Part shown: in pieces, positions 42,871 through 51,916 of the stretch
Position numbering within the stretch: position 1 is the stretch's first letter
How the letters are laid out: each line of letters begins with the position of its first letter
NCBI GenBank assembly: GCA_020636355.1
Contig: JACJYB010000008.1
Span: 62,001 to 126,000, forward strand
Reading direction: 5' to 3'
DNA length: 64,000 nt
Source of the DNA: Lewinellaceae bacterium
Lineage (GTDB): Bacteria; Bacteroidota; Bacteroidia; Chitinophagales; Saprospiraceae
Program-made: the position numbers and the translations under genes
Notes under the pieces: model-generated
What the model saw: the letters and a program-made list of their open reading frames with translations, nothing else
Databases searched by the model: none
Told to the model about the DNA's origin: nothing

Positions 42871-45015
42871 ATGGCGGCAATGCCTGATTTTCCTACGAAA
42901 AGCGAAACCTTGATCGTCAGAAATCACATTCTCCTCAGCAATATTGAGTTCCTGAAAGGGGTAGGACCCAAACGGGCATTACTGCTTCAGCAGGAGCTAG
43001 GGATCCATACCTTCGCCGATTTATTGTTTGATTTCCCCTTCCGATATATTGACAAAACCACGTTTCACCAGATCCGTGACATTACGGAAGATGGAAGCAC
43101 CGTCCAGCTAAAAGGCGTTCTGACCGATTTGCGGACCATCGGAGTAGGACGAAAAAAACGGATGAGCGGCAAACTGAGAGATGAAACAGGCACCATTCAG
43201 TTGATCTGGTTTAAAGGATTTCAGTGGATAGAAAATCTGGTGGTTGGAAATGAATACATCCTTTATGGTAAGGTTAATTTGTTTAAAGGGACGGCGACCA
43301 TGGCACATCCGGAATTTGAAAAGACCGGAAGTCAGCAAAAACCAGTTCGCTTTGAGCCGGTGTATCGCAGCACCGAGAAACTGAACCAGGCCGGTCTGGA
43401 CAGTCGAAACCGGGCCAAGCTGGTAGCTCATCTATTGGAGCGGTTAAGAGGCGACCTGATCCCGGAAACATTACCGGGCTACCTCCTGCAAAAAACAAAA
43501 ATGATGGATCGTCAGGAAGCCTTGGAATACATCCATTATCCCCCGGACCAGGAACGCCTGGACAGAGCATCCTTTCGCTTGAAGTTCGAAGAATTGTTTT
43601 TCTCCCAATTAAGGCTACTTTATCTGAAACAACAGCGCACGCTGGCGACAGCAGGTTATGCTTTTCTGGTGGTCGGAGATCACCTCAATGATTTTTACCG
43701 CCAAAAATTGCCCTTTGAACTTACCAATGCCCAGAAGCGGGTCATCAAAGAGATCCGTAAGGACCTCGGGTCCGGATACCAGATGAATCGGTTACTTCAG
43801 GGTGATGTCGGTAGTGGTAAGACGATGGTCGCCCTGATGTGTATGCTGATAGCCCTGGATAATGGCTATCAAAGCTGTCTCCTGGCTCCTACGGAAATCC
43901 TGGCCAGCCAACATTATCGATCCCTGTCCAATCTAACCCAGGGGCTTGGCATCCGAATCGCTTACTTATCCGGTTCTGTGAAGGGTAATCAACGCAAGGA
44001 GACCTTGCGATGGTTGCATGCCGGTGAAATCCATATTATCGTTGGCACCCATGCCCTACTGGAAGACCCCGTACGCTTTAAACGCTTAGGCCTTTGTATT
44101 ATTGATGAACAACACCGGTTTGGCGTCGAGCAACGATCCCGTTTATGGCAGAAAGCTTCACCCCATCCGCCCCACGTACTGGTTATGACGGCCACCCCCA
44201 TACCGCGTACCCTGGCCATGACGCTATATGGAGATCTTGATGTATCGGTTATTGACGAATTGCCGCCAGGAAGGAAAGAAATCAAAACCCTCCACCGGAC
44301 CGAAGCAACCCGTCCCCAGGTCATCGAGTTCCTGCGTATGCAGATCGAAGCCGGCAGGCAGATCTATGTGGTTTACCCGCTGATCGAAGAATCGGAAAAA
44401 CTGGACCTGCAGAACTTGCAAACCGGCTATGAAGCCTTACTCCAGCACTTTCCCAGACCAAAATATCAAATGAGTATTGTCCATGGCCGGATGAAGCCGG
44501 AAGACAAAGAATTTGAAATGAAGCGATTTATCGATCGCAAAACACAGATCCTGGTATCCACAACCGTCATCGAGGTAGGGGTGGATGTCCCCAATGCATC
44601 CGTGATGGTCATTGAAAATACCGAGCGTTTCGGCTTGTCTCAATTGCATCAGTTGCGGGGTCGTGTGGGCCGGGGAGGTGAACAATCTTATTGTCTGCTG
44701 ATGACCGGATTTAATCTTTCCGCCGAAGCCAAGAAGCGAATTGATATCATGGTGCGCACCAACAATGGCTTTGAAATCGCAGAAGCAGACCTGGAATTAC
44801 GCGGTCCGGGCGACATTGAAGGCACGCGGCAAAGCGGTCAGATGGAGTTTGCCATTGCCGATCTTGGAAAAGACGGTAAGATCCTGCAGGCAGCCCGCGC
44901 CTTAGCCAAAGCCATCCTCACCAAGGACCCGCAGCTTCAGTCGGAATTCAACGCTCCATTGCGCTACTACCTGGATCACATCGCGGATCAGATCACCTGG
45001 AGTAAAATCGCATGA
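42871..45015 (+). CDS. recG: ATP-dependent DNA helicase RecG
   Basis: Superfamily 2 helicase that remodels stalled forks and branched DNA. The N-terminal wedge domain starts near SNIEFLKGVGPKRALLLQQELG. Helicase motifs are LLQGDVGSGKT (I), DEQHRFG (II, the DExH box), TATPIPRTLAM (III) and QLRGRVGRG (VI). Length from the ATG at 42871 is 714 residues, normal for the family. An ATG at 42883 is equally possible and fits the nearby -7 box better. Confidence 0.96.
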   Translation: MAAMPDFPTKSETLIVRNHILLSNIEFLKGVGPKRALLLQQELGIHTFADLLFDFPFRYIDKTTFHQIRDITEDGSTVQLKGVLTDLRTIGVGRKKRMSGKLRDETGTIQLIWFKGFQWIENLVVGNEYILYGKVNLFKGTATMAHPEFEKTGSQQKPVRFEPVYRSTEKLNQAGLDSRNRAKLVAHLLERLRGDLIPETLPGYLLQKTKMMDRQEALEYIHYPPDQERLDRASFRLKFEELFFSQLRLLYLKQQRTLATAGYAFLVVGDHLNDFYRQKLPFELTNAQKRVIKEIRKDLGSGYQMNRLLQGDVGSGKTMVALMCMLIALDNGYQSCLLAPTEILASQHYRSLSNLTQGLGIRIAYLSGSVKGNQRKETLRWLHAGEIHIIVGTHALLEDPVRFKRLGLCIIDEQHRFGVEQRSRLWQKASPHPPHVLVMTATPIPRTLAMTLYGDLDVSVIDELPPGRKEIKTLHRTEATRPQVIEFLRMQIEAGRQIYVVYPLIEESEKLDLQNLQTGYEALLQHFPRPKYQMSIVHGRMKPEDKEFEMKRFIDRKTQILVSTTVIEVGVDVPNASVMVIENTERFGLSQLHQLRGRVGRGGEQSYCLLMTGFNLSAEAKKRIDIMVRTNNGFEIAEADLELRGPGDIEGTRQSGQMEFAIADLGKDGKILQAARALAKAILTKDPQLQSEFNAPLRYYLDHIADQITWSKIA

Positions 45016-45128
45016 TCCACCGCCCAAATGCTCCGGTTAATCCGAAAATGAAGCTCTTCAGTAGAAAAGAATGACCGATTCAGGTCTAATCGAGATAAAT
45101 TAGTTGCATCTAAATTTTGTATTGACCT

Positions 45129-45467
45129 ATGAGTCGCAGACCCTATAAAACAACCGGATGTTTCCGGTTCTTTATCTTAATCATCATTCTCGCTCCGGTC
45201 GCTTATCTGGTGGCTTCTTACGTAAATGGTGAGGATGGAATCTCAAACATCAAGCGCTTACTGCACCTGGACGGTAAGGAAATCACGGTGTCCACCAATG
45301 ATGCAGCAGGCACCGACAATGCAGATATCCTGAAAGAACAAGTCCGTATCAAAGATGCACGGATTGAAGAGTTGATGAAGGAAAATGATAAATTGAAAAA
45401 AGACATTCAAGACATGCAGGCCCTGCTGAATAAGTTGAACAATCTGCAAGATTCCGGTAATCAATAG
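45129..45467 (+). CDS. Small membrane-anchored coiled-coil protein, unknown
   Basis: A 112-residue protein I do not recognise. One membrane helix (about residues 12-30, FRFFILIIILAPVAYLVAS) follows a short basic N-terminus, so the rest is probably outside the cytoplasm. The C-terminal part (about 68-108) is a heptad-like coiled coil rich in Lys, Glu, Leu and Asn. It lies alone between recG and the dehydrogenase gene. It could be a division- or envelope-associated linker, but nothing in the sequence proves it. Confidence 0.65.
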   Translation: MSRRPYKTTGCFRFFILIIILAPVAYLVASYVNGEDGISNIKRLLHLDGKEITVSTNDAAGTDNADILKEQVRIKDARIEELMKENDKLKKDIQDMQALLNKLNNLQDSGNQ

Positions 45468-45634
45468 CAAAGGAGCACAGGTGGATGATGACCCCAATGG
45501 TCAATCGGCCTTCGCGGTGGCAAAAAAAATTTCATTTGCTCTTATTCGCGTATCTCCATAAATATTGGTTGTTAATTTGCCAGTTTAGAATAATCACCAA
45601 CCATTCTTTCAAATTACGCAATATTGCAAGGTTC

Positions 45635-45660
45635 ATTACGGGCCACCTTCCGGCCGTAAT
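45635..45660 (+). other. Hairpin upstream of the dehydrogenase gene
   Basis: ATTACGGGCC (45635-45644) and GGCCGTAAT (45652-45660) pair with one bulged G. There is no T-tract after it. It could be part of the leader of the downstream gene or a weak terminator for the coiled-coil gene. Confidence 0.35.
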
Positions 45661-45724
45661 TCTTACTTGTACAGGTATTTCCCTATATTTTCTTTAAAAT
45701 TGCGTGGTAAAATCAACCGGGAGT

Positions 45725-46681
45725 ATGATACGTATCTTAGTCAATGATGGAATAGAACAGGATGGCCAAACCCTGTTAGAAGAAGCTAATTTCATTGTTG
45801 ATACCGAAAAAATTCCCCAAGAGGAATTGCCTCAAAGGTTGCCTGATTACGATGTTATCATCGTTCGCAGCGCGACGAAAGTGCGTAAAGAACTGATCGA
45901 TAAATGTCCCAACCTGAAAGTCATTGCCAGAGGCGGTGTCGGGCTGGACAATATTGATGTGGATTATGCACAAAGCAAAGGCATCACGGTATTCAATACA
46001 CCGGCAGCCTCATCTAAGTCGGTTGCCGAACTTGCTTTCGCACATATTTTTGCTCTGGCACGCGGCCTGCATCTCTCCAACCGGGAGCTCCCCAAGGGTT
46101 CTGATTTTGCCAAGCTGAAAAAACGTTTCTCCAGTGGCTTTGAATTGCGGGGACGCACACTGGGTATCCTCGGCCTTGGACGTATCGGTCAGGAATCTGC
46201 CCGGATAGCGCTTGCATTAGGCATGCATGTGATCCCGGTGGATATCGTCATTGATGAAGCTGAAATTGATATCGAATTCGATCGTTACTCAGACATCAAA
46301 GTTCGGCTCCATCTGGAATCCGAGAAAATGGATACCATGCTACAGGAAGCAGACGTGATCACCGTCCATGTTCCATTTAAAGGGGGTAAACCGCTGATCG
46401 GAGGTCAGGAGATTGCCAGAATGAAAGACGGTGTTATTCTTATCAATACCGCTCGTGGTGGAGCGATCGATGAAGAAGCCCTGCTGAGTGCCCTGGACAG
46501 TGGCAAGGTTGGTGGCGCAGGCATCGACGTTTTTATGAACGAACCGACGCCAAACCCCATTTTATTATCGCACGATAAAGTGTCTGTAACGCCACACATC
46601 GGAGCCAGCACGGAAGAAGCACAGACCCGCATCGGCCTTGAATTGGCTGAACGGATCATTCAGCATTTTGACCGCGGTTAA
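45725..46681 (+). CDS. serA: D-3-phosphoglycerate dehydrogenase family protein
   Basis: NAD-dependent 2-hydroxyacid dehydrogenase, probably the first step of serine synthesis from 3-phosphoglycerate. The 318 residues show GLGRIGQES (NAD site), KVIARGGVGLDNID, the catalytic-region INTARGGAIDEEAL, and HIGASTEEAQ with the catalytic His. No ACT domain is present, unlike E. coli SerA, so allosteric control by serine in that way is unlikely. I chose the ATG at 45725 over a GTG at 45704. The stop overlaps the convergent FKBP stop by four bases. Confidence 0.88.
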   Translation: MIRILVNDGIEQDGQTLLEEANFIVDTEKIPQEELPQRLPDYDVIIVRSATKVRKELIDKCPNLKVIARGGVGLDNIDVDYAQSKGITVFNTPAASSKSVAELAFAHIFALARGLHLSNRELPKGSDFAKLKKRFSSGFELRGRTLGILGLGRIGQESARIALALGMHVIPVDIVIDEAEIDIEFDRYSDIKVRLHLESEKMDTMLQEADVITVHVPFKGGKPLIGGQEIARMKDGVILINTARGGAIDEEALLSALDSGKVGGAGIDVFMNEPTPNPILLSHDKVSVTPHIGASTEEAQTRIGLELAERIIQHFDRG

Positions 46682-47247
46682 TATCCGTTGGGATCCAGTT
46701 TCTGTTCAATTGTAACTTCAAAGATCAAAGGCGTATCCGGAGGGATGGCTTTACCCAGGCCTTTATCCTGGTAGGCGCGGACGCTGTTAAGTGCAAAGAC
46801 AGCATGACTACCGACGCGTAACTGCTGCATTACCTGATTCCATCCGTCCACGCCATTTCCAATGTAGGTCTTTAAGGGCTCGCCTCTGCGTTCGGTTCCA
46901 TCGATCATGCGTCCATCTACAAATGAGACTTTATAATTCACCTGGATCAGATCACCCCATTGAAGCGCTTCTCCTTCCCCCGGCTCCAAGATCTTCAAAT
47001 AGATCCCGGAATCCAGCCGCATGGCGTCAGGGAAGTTAGCTCCGAGGTAATCAATGATTGTATTTTCTTCCTGTTCAAATGGAGTCTTCGGATCCGTATG
47101 GTAGTAACTGTATACAATGAGGTCCACTGCCGGGGCTTCCTCGTGAAGAGCTGGTTGAGGCGACCCGCCGCAGGCTATGTAAAGCCCTGCTAATCCAAAT
47201 AATAGCATAATGCGTGAGATCATTGGCTGGTGGTTCGCTTTAGGCAT
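46678..47247 (-). CDS. FKBP-type peptidyl-prolyl isomerase, lipoprotein
   Basis: Proline isomerase for folding exported proteins, 189 residues. The N-terminus carries a lipoprotein signal (LAGLYIAC, Cys about 26); an ATG at 47223 gives the same signal with a shorter n-region. The FKBP domain spans about 95-185, with GDLIQVNYKVSFVDGRMIDGT, GVDGWNQVMQQLRVGSHAVFAL and IPPDTPLIFEVTI-type motifs. The region between the signal and the domain (about 30-90) is helical and may dimerise. It converges on the dehydrogenase gene and diverges from a thioredoxin gene. Confidence 0.92.
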   Translation of the reverse strand: MPKANHQPMISRIMLLFGLAGLYIACGGSPQPALHEEAPAVDLIVYSYYHTDPKTPFEQEENTIIDYLGANFPDAMRLDSGIYLKILEPGEGEALQWGDLIQVNYKVSFVDGRMIDGTERRGEPLKTYIGNGVDGWNQVMQQLRVGSHAVFALNSVRAYQDKGLGKAIPPDTPLIFEVTIEQKLDPNGY

Positions 47248-47305
47248 CCGGAATGACGAACTATTTTCATATTATTCTGTTTGCGTAACATAATTATGCC
47301 GGTAC

Positions 47306-47620
47306 ATGGAGAAAATCAGATTTGATGAATTGATTCAGTCCAACATTCCCGTATTGATAGACTTCTATGCGGAGTGGTGTGGACCATGCATGACTTTTTT
47401 ACCTGTTTTGCAGGAACTCAAAAATGAATTTGGAGAACAAATCAAGATCATCAAAATTGATGTTGACAAGCATTTGGATCTGGTTCAGAAAATTCAGATC
47501 ATGGGCGTACCCACCATCATGATCTATCAACACGGCGAATTGATATGGGGTGCACCTGGCGTCCCGACTAAGGCTTTCCTTGCTGATAAATTGTCTCCGC
47601 TGGTTCAGGCAGCCACTTGA
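47306..47620 (+). CDS. Thioredoxin family protein
   Basis: Small cytosolic disulfide reductase of 104 residues. The active site is WCGPC (Cys25, Cys28), within IDFYAEWCGPCMTF, and the cis-proline loop is GVPTIMIY. It differs from the second thioredoxin in the window (54533-54895), which has an N-terminal extension. It diverges from the FKBP lipoprotein gene with 58 bases between, and converges on the TPR gene with 24 bases between. Which reductase or target it serves is unknown. Confidence 0.93.
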   Translation: MEKIRFDELIQSNIPVLIDFYAEWCGPCMTFLPVLQELKNEFGEQIKIIKIDVDKHLDLVQKIQIMGVPTIMIYQHGELIWGAPGVPTKAFLADKLSPLVQAAT

Positions 47621-47644
47621 TTCAGCCTCTCGACATCCACGAGT

Positions 47645-49081
47645 CTACTCGCCTTTAACCCCTCTTATGCGGGTCACTTCATTGATCCAGCAGGGTACTG
47701 TATATCGTTCACCTTCGTGCATGTTCATCATATGCAGGTCACCGTTGGTCGGCATGTACTGCGTATATTCTTTGATCAGTTTATTAGCCTCCGCCGATAC
47801 GGAAGGATCGATTTTCTTGGCATACTCAAACTTGTCAATGGCAGCCCATACCACACGTTGGCTGTCAAATCCTCTTCCGGGGCCACACAGCGGTCCGCTG
47901 CTGGCGTACAATTTTCCAATCAGCATATAAGGATCTCCCCAGTCTTCTTTGAGTGCTGCTGCATCCAGCGCATATTTCCTTGCCTGGGGGAAATTGCGGA
48001 GGTTGCCGTAGTATATTTTTGCCACTACAAGCAAGTATTTGGCTTTTTTCTCCGGGTCATCGGAATTCTTTACAAATTCAAGAAACAGGTCAATGGCTTC
48101 TTTGTATTTACCATTTTGAAGGGCATCAAACCCTTGCCGGAGGGGTCCTGCCTCGGTGGTCACGATGCAATTCACTTGTAAAGCGCTTAGGAGCTCTTTC
48201 ACCTTTGGGTCCTCGGGATCACAACCTCCCCAGCGAAAACGGGCTAAAACCGTCCGGATCACATCGCAGTCCTGTGGATTATCCAGGTACTCCTGGTAAT
48301 ATTTATCCATATAATACGTACAATCGTAAAATCCTTCGACGCCTTCAAATTCTTCAAGACGTACCGGCGCATACGACTCAATAATTTTCCATGGTTCACA
48401 CGCTTTTTCATCTTTGCAGGTAGCGAGACCTTCTGCCAGGATATCCTTCACTTGCTTACTGTATTTCTGCGCTTCCTCCATGGAAATCCGGTCCTCCACA
48501 TACATTTGAAGGATCAATGCGGTAAAGGGATTAAGTACATAATAATCGGTCTTGAGACCGTATTTGTCTATTGCCTGCTTAAACAGCTGATAGATGGTAT
48601 AGTCGTCGGTTGAAGCGCGGTATTTGTAATAATAATCAAAAGCCTTGCGACCTTCTATCTGAGCTTTTGGTTCACATTGGCCCAGCCGGTCATAGATGTA
48701 CATCACGGAGTCCAGATATAGTTTTCTTCCTGAGTCCGAGGTGGCTTGTTGATACAAATAGTCGTAAATCGCAATGCCGTCGTCGTACTGTATGGATCGC
48801 TGCCCATCAGCCATCGGTGCCCAGGTAAACACTTTTCTCCAGTGAGGCAAAGCCTGTACATATTCTCCCTTGCGAATCAGATCCCGATAAAGTACGTGTT
48901 CGGTTTCGGCTTCATCCTGGTGACCGGTCTCAAACCAGGTAGCGCACGGACCAGCTTCTTTGGGCATATCCGGCTCAGGATTCATCGTGGTCGTGGTTTG
49001 ATCCGCTACTTTAGGGGAACAACTTAACGCGAACAATATTAATATACCGGTAAGGGATGCCCAGATTGATCCGTACTTCAT
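47645..49081 (-). CDS. TPR-like lipoprotein, paralogue of the next gene
   Basis: Envelope lipoprotein of 478 residues with a signal ending FALSC (Cys about 18). It is helical and TPR-like: FDALQNGKYKEAIDLFLEF, KIYYGNLRNFPQARKYALDAAAL and WGDPYMLIGKLYA resemble tetratricopeptide helices. Cysteine positions match those of the gene at 49179-50594: CATW near the start, FYDCTYY, GGCDPEDP, CGPG and a final PCWIN. The two proteins are therefore a tandem duplication. I chose the ATG at 49081 because it begins the signal peptide. A hairpin separates it from its paralogue. Function unknown; a role in the outer-membrane periphery is plausible. Confidence 0.82.
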   Translation of the reverse strand: MKYGSIWASLTGILILFALSCSPKVADQTTTTMNPEPDMPKEAGPCATWFETGHQDEAETEHVLYRDLIRKGEYVQALPHWRKVFTWAPMADGQRSIQYDDGIAIYDYLYQQATSDSGRKLYLDSVMYIYDRLGQCEPKAQIEGRKAFDYYYKYRASTDDYTIYQLFKQAIDKYGLKTDYYVLNPFTALILQMYVEDRISMEEAQKYSKQVKDILAEGLATCKDEKACEPWKIIESYAPVRLEEFEGVEGFYDCTYYMDKYYQEYLDNPQDCDVIRTVLARFRWGGCDPEDPKVKELLSALQVNCIVTTEAGPLRQGFDALQNGKYKEAIDLFLEFVKNSDDPEKKAKYLLVVAKIYYGNLRNFPQARKYALDAAALKEDWGDPYMLIGKLYASSGPLCGPGRGFDSQRVVWAAIDKFEYAKKIDPSVSAEANKLIKEYTQYMPTNGDLHMMNMHEGERYTVPCWINEVTRIRGVKGE

Positions 49082-49118
49082 GATAATTACCTTTTGTTGA
49101 TACCACTCCAAAAATAAC

Positions 49119-49151
49119 AAATGCTTCGTTTGTTGTAAAAACGAAGCATTT
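49119..49151 (-). terminator. Hairpin between the two TPR genes
   Basis: AAATGCTTCGTTT (49119-49131) and AAACGAAGCATTT (49139-49151) form a 13-base perfect stem with a seven-base loop. On the minus strand it is followed by GTTATTTTTGG. It should end the purH-to-TPR unit ahead of the second TPR gene. Confidence 0.75.
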
Positions 49152-49178
49152 ATCCGGGGTAGTCTGAAGGTTACAAGA

Positions 49179-50594
49179 TTACAATGAAACCGTTACCGTT
49201 TCACCGATCCAGCATCCTACTTTGTAGGATTTTCCATCGGCTCCACGCTGAAAGATGTCTTCTTTTGGTGGCTTGTATTTGCTGTAGCGGCTGATCAGAT
49301 CAGAAGCTTCATCGGAAACGTCCGGATCGACGCTACGGGCTTGTGACCACTTATTGATTGCGGCAATCACCGCCAAACCCCGCTCAAATGCGTCGTCTCC
49401 GCAATTCCGGCTGGATTGCGCATACATTTCGCCGATGAGCATATAGGGGCGACCCCAGTTTTCTTTTAACCGGGCTGCTTTATAAGCTGATTCGCGTGCG
49501 GTGCTTAACTGGTCCATTTTCCGGAATTGAATGGATGCAATTGCAAACCAATATTCTCCTTTTTTAGTATCATCGGTTTCCTGATCAATGGCTTCTCTGT
49601 ATTTATTGATGGCTTCGGAATAATTTCCTTCATCGTACAGCCTCTTTGCGGCAAAAGATGGATTGGCTTCTTCAAACTCAGCCATACGACGGGCATTCTC
49701 TTCGGCAGCAAATTTTTCGTACCTGGCTGAAAGCTCTACGAGGAAAGGATCCTCTTTATCACAACCCTCCTGGGTCAATTTGTTATACACATACTTCAAT
49801 ACGTCCAGGTTTTCCGGATTTGCGCGGTATTCGGGTTCCAGTTTTTGCTTGAAGTAAGCGCAGTCAAAAATCTCAGATTCGATTTCAGCAAATTTGCCAT
49901 TCATGGCATCTTTGGCCTGTTGAAAATATTCTCCGTAATCCTGGTTATTTTCTACGTTGAAGTCAGCTATTTCATTCAGGATGTCATAGACGTCGCGCAC
50001 CTCTTCCTTTTGCATGCGTCCTTTTTGAAATTCATAGACGGCGATGGTTGCATAAGGCATAAAAATGGTGTACAGGTTGTCTTTACCGGCATACTTGATG
50101 GCATTATCCAGAGCTTCCCTGGTAGCGGAATAAGGCGAGTTAAACGTATAGAACAGATCATATGCTTTTTGACCATAGAGTAACCCCACCGTGCGATTGA
50201 TGCAGGCTTGTTCGTTGCAGTTAGGTATCTGGATGGCTTTATCCAGATAACATTGAATTGCCTGATCATAGAGGGCAACGGCTTTTTCCATAAATTCCTT
50301 TTTCTTGGCGTCATCGGTAGCCTGCTGAAATTTATGCTTGTAAATAGCAACCCCATCTACATAGTGATCATCCCGCAATCCATCCGCCGCAGGAGCAAGG
50401 TCAAAGGCTTTTTGCCATTGTGCAAATGCACCGTCGTAGTCTTCTCTTTTGATAAAGTCCCGGTAGGTAACATGCAGGTTCTCCGCCTCTTCTTTTTGTG
50501 CCGGATCCAGGGTGTTCCACGTTGTACACTGGCCCGGCAGCTCTACGGTTCCCAGCAAGAATACCCCGCTGATCAAAAGCATGATTTTTTTCAT
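49179..50594 (-). CDS. Exported TPR-like protein
   Basis: Secreted or periplasmic protein of 471 residues with a Sec signal (LLISGVFLLGTVELPGQ). TPR-like helix pairs are visible (AFAQWQKAFDLAPAADG; YSEAINKYREAID; STARESAYKAARLKENWGRPYMLIGEMYA). The cysteine pattern matches its paralogue downstream: QCTTW at the mature N-terminus, IFDCAYF, EGCDKEDP, CGDDAF and VGCWIG at the end, suggesting conserved disulfides. It starts two bases after the stop of an outer-membrane protein gene and is therefore likely coexpressed with it. I chose the ATG at 50594. Function unknown. Confidence 0.83.
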   Translation of the reverse strand: MKKIMLLISGVFLLGTVELPGQCTTWNTLDPAQKEEAENLHVTYRDFIKREDYDGAFAQWQKAFDLAPAADGLRDDHYVDGVAIYKHKFQQATDDAKKKEFMEKAVALYDQAIQCYLDKAIQIPNCNEQACINRTVGLLYGQKAYDLFYTFNSPYSATREALDNAIKYAGKDNLYTIFMPYATIAVYEFQKGRMQKEEVRDVYDILNEIADFNVENNQDYGEYFQQAKDAMNGKFAEIESEIFDCAYFKQKLEPEYRANPENLDVLKYVYNKLTQEGCDKEDPFLVELSARYEKFAAEENARRMAEFEEANPSFAAKRLYDEGNYSEAINKYREAIDQETDDTKKGEYWFAIASIQFRKMDQLSTARESAYKAARLKENWGRPYMLIGEMYAQSSRNCGDDAFERGLAVIAAINKWSQARSVDPDVSDEASDLISRYSKYKPPKEDIFQRGADGKSYKVGCWIGETVTVSL

Positions 50595-50596
50595 GA

Positions 50597-51916
50597 TTAA
50601 TTGAATTTTCGTTTTAGAAACCATTCATCGTCATTAAGTGTAAAACCTACATTCAATTGAATGTACGAGTTTTTAAGAATATCAGGTTGGCCAAACTGCC
50701 CATACTCCAGCGCTGCATTCATAAATGAAATCTTGCGCTGCACAAAGAAAGGCACACCAATACCCAAAGTTATTGCATATTCATGAAGTTGATCACCATT
50801 GTAGACACGCGGATCCGTTCCGAAACGTACCCCTAATCGGTAATCGATGGTTTGCAGGAATCGGTTAAAGGCATTGATATCAGGCCGGTAACCAATACCA
50901 AACGATAACGTCCAGGCGTTCTGCAAGAGTTCCGGCTTTGCGCTGTTTTTATAGTTTGACCAGCCTTCGGAAACAAAATTGATCCCTGCCCGCCACTTAA
51001 AGCCCTGCCGGTAGGAGATTCCAGCACTAAAGCCACCGGGCAGCGTGCCATCCCCCTGGATATCGTCGACAAATTGAATGGTATCGATCAGGGCCTGTGA
51101 GGTCGCGAAGACCCGGCGATAGATAGCGCTTGAGCGGGTACGCATGCTTTGCTTACTGTGCAAAGTTAGTCCGAGCGTGATTATTTTGTCCGGCTGACGT
51201 TCTTTCGCCTTAGCTTCTTCCCGATCCAGCACGATATCGTACATCGCACCGGCATTCCACAAAAACCCCTTTACACCAATATTATCGTCGTATACATCGG
51301 AAAAAGAAGATACATCGGGGAAATCCACCTGACGGGTATACGTCATATTGCCAAAAAGATATTGCAGGCTAAGACCTACTGCCAGGTCTTTGTATTTTAA
51401 TCCGTTGTTCCACTGTACTTTATAGGTACCTCCGGCTCCCCGGTACTGACGGGACACATAACCTATTTCCGCGATATGAATGCTGTCCTCGATGTTATAC
51501 CCAACATTGGTGTAAGGCATCAAACTGATGTTCATACCCAGATGCAAGGGCTTCTGTTTACGTTCCAGAACTTCATTAATCGGGTTGATTAATGGAAAAG
51601 CCAGGGACAGGTAGCTTAGGTTTCCGGCCCAGCGGCTTACCGATTCCGAAGATTCCGTCAATTTGGTCTTGCCTATGTTAACACCAACATCAAACGAAGT
51701 TGCCCGCAAATAACCCAGTGATGCCGGATTAACCTGGTTGACATGGTAAGGGTCGGTATACGAAGCAGAGGTGCCACCTACGGATGAAACGGCGATAAAA
51801 TCCTGAGAAAAGAAATCACCCAGGCCGAATCTCGAATAAGGTGAATTTACCTTTGGTTGGGCATCCATTCCCTGCACAAAAGCGAAAAGTATGATCAGGA
51901 TGCAAAGCTTCCTCAT
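50597..51916 (-). CDS. Outer-membrane beta-barrel protein, FadL/OmpP1-like
   Basis: Predicted outer-membrane barrel of 439 residues with a Sec signal (ending GMDAQ). The opening NSPYSRFGLGDFFSQDFIAV, SVGGTSASY and NQVNPASLGYL pattern is typical of FadL/OmpP1-like proteins of Bacteroidota. Many alternating strands follow, and the C-terminus is short after an aromatic strand. Its ATG overlaps the coaX stop (ATGA), and the TPR gene begins two bases after its stop. That tight spacing suggests it works with the TPR protein. Ligand unknown. Confidence 0.85.
   Translation of the reverse strand: MRKLCILIILFAFVQGMDAQPKVNSPYSRFGLGDFFSQDFIAVSSVGGTSASYTDPYHVNQVNPASLGYLRATSFDVGVNIGKTKLTESSESVSRWAGNLSYLSLAFPLINPINEVLERKQKPLHLGMNISLMPYTNVGYNIEDSIHIAEIGYVSRQYRGAGGTYKVQWNNGLKYKDLAVGLSLQYLFGNMTYTRQVDFPDVSSFSDVYDDNIGVKGFLWNAGAMYDIVLDREEAKAKERQPDKIITLGLTLHSKQSMRTRSSAIYRRVFATSQALIDTIQFVDDIQGDGTLPGGFSAGISYRQGFKWRAGINFVSEGWSNYKNSAKPELLQNAWTLSFGIGYRPDINAFNRFLQTIDYRLGVRFGTDPRVYNGDQLHEYAITLGIGVPFFVQRKISFMNAALEYGQFGQPDILKNSYIQLNVGFTLNDDEWFLKRKFN

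Noticed and set aside
45485..45697. 70-codon open frame between the coiled-coil gene and the dehydrogenase gene
   Set aside because: No domain, no promoter and an odd composition; more likely untranslated.
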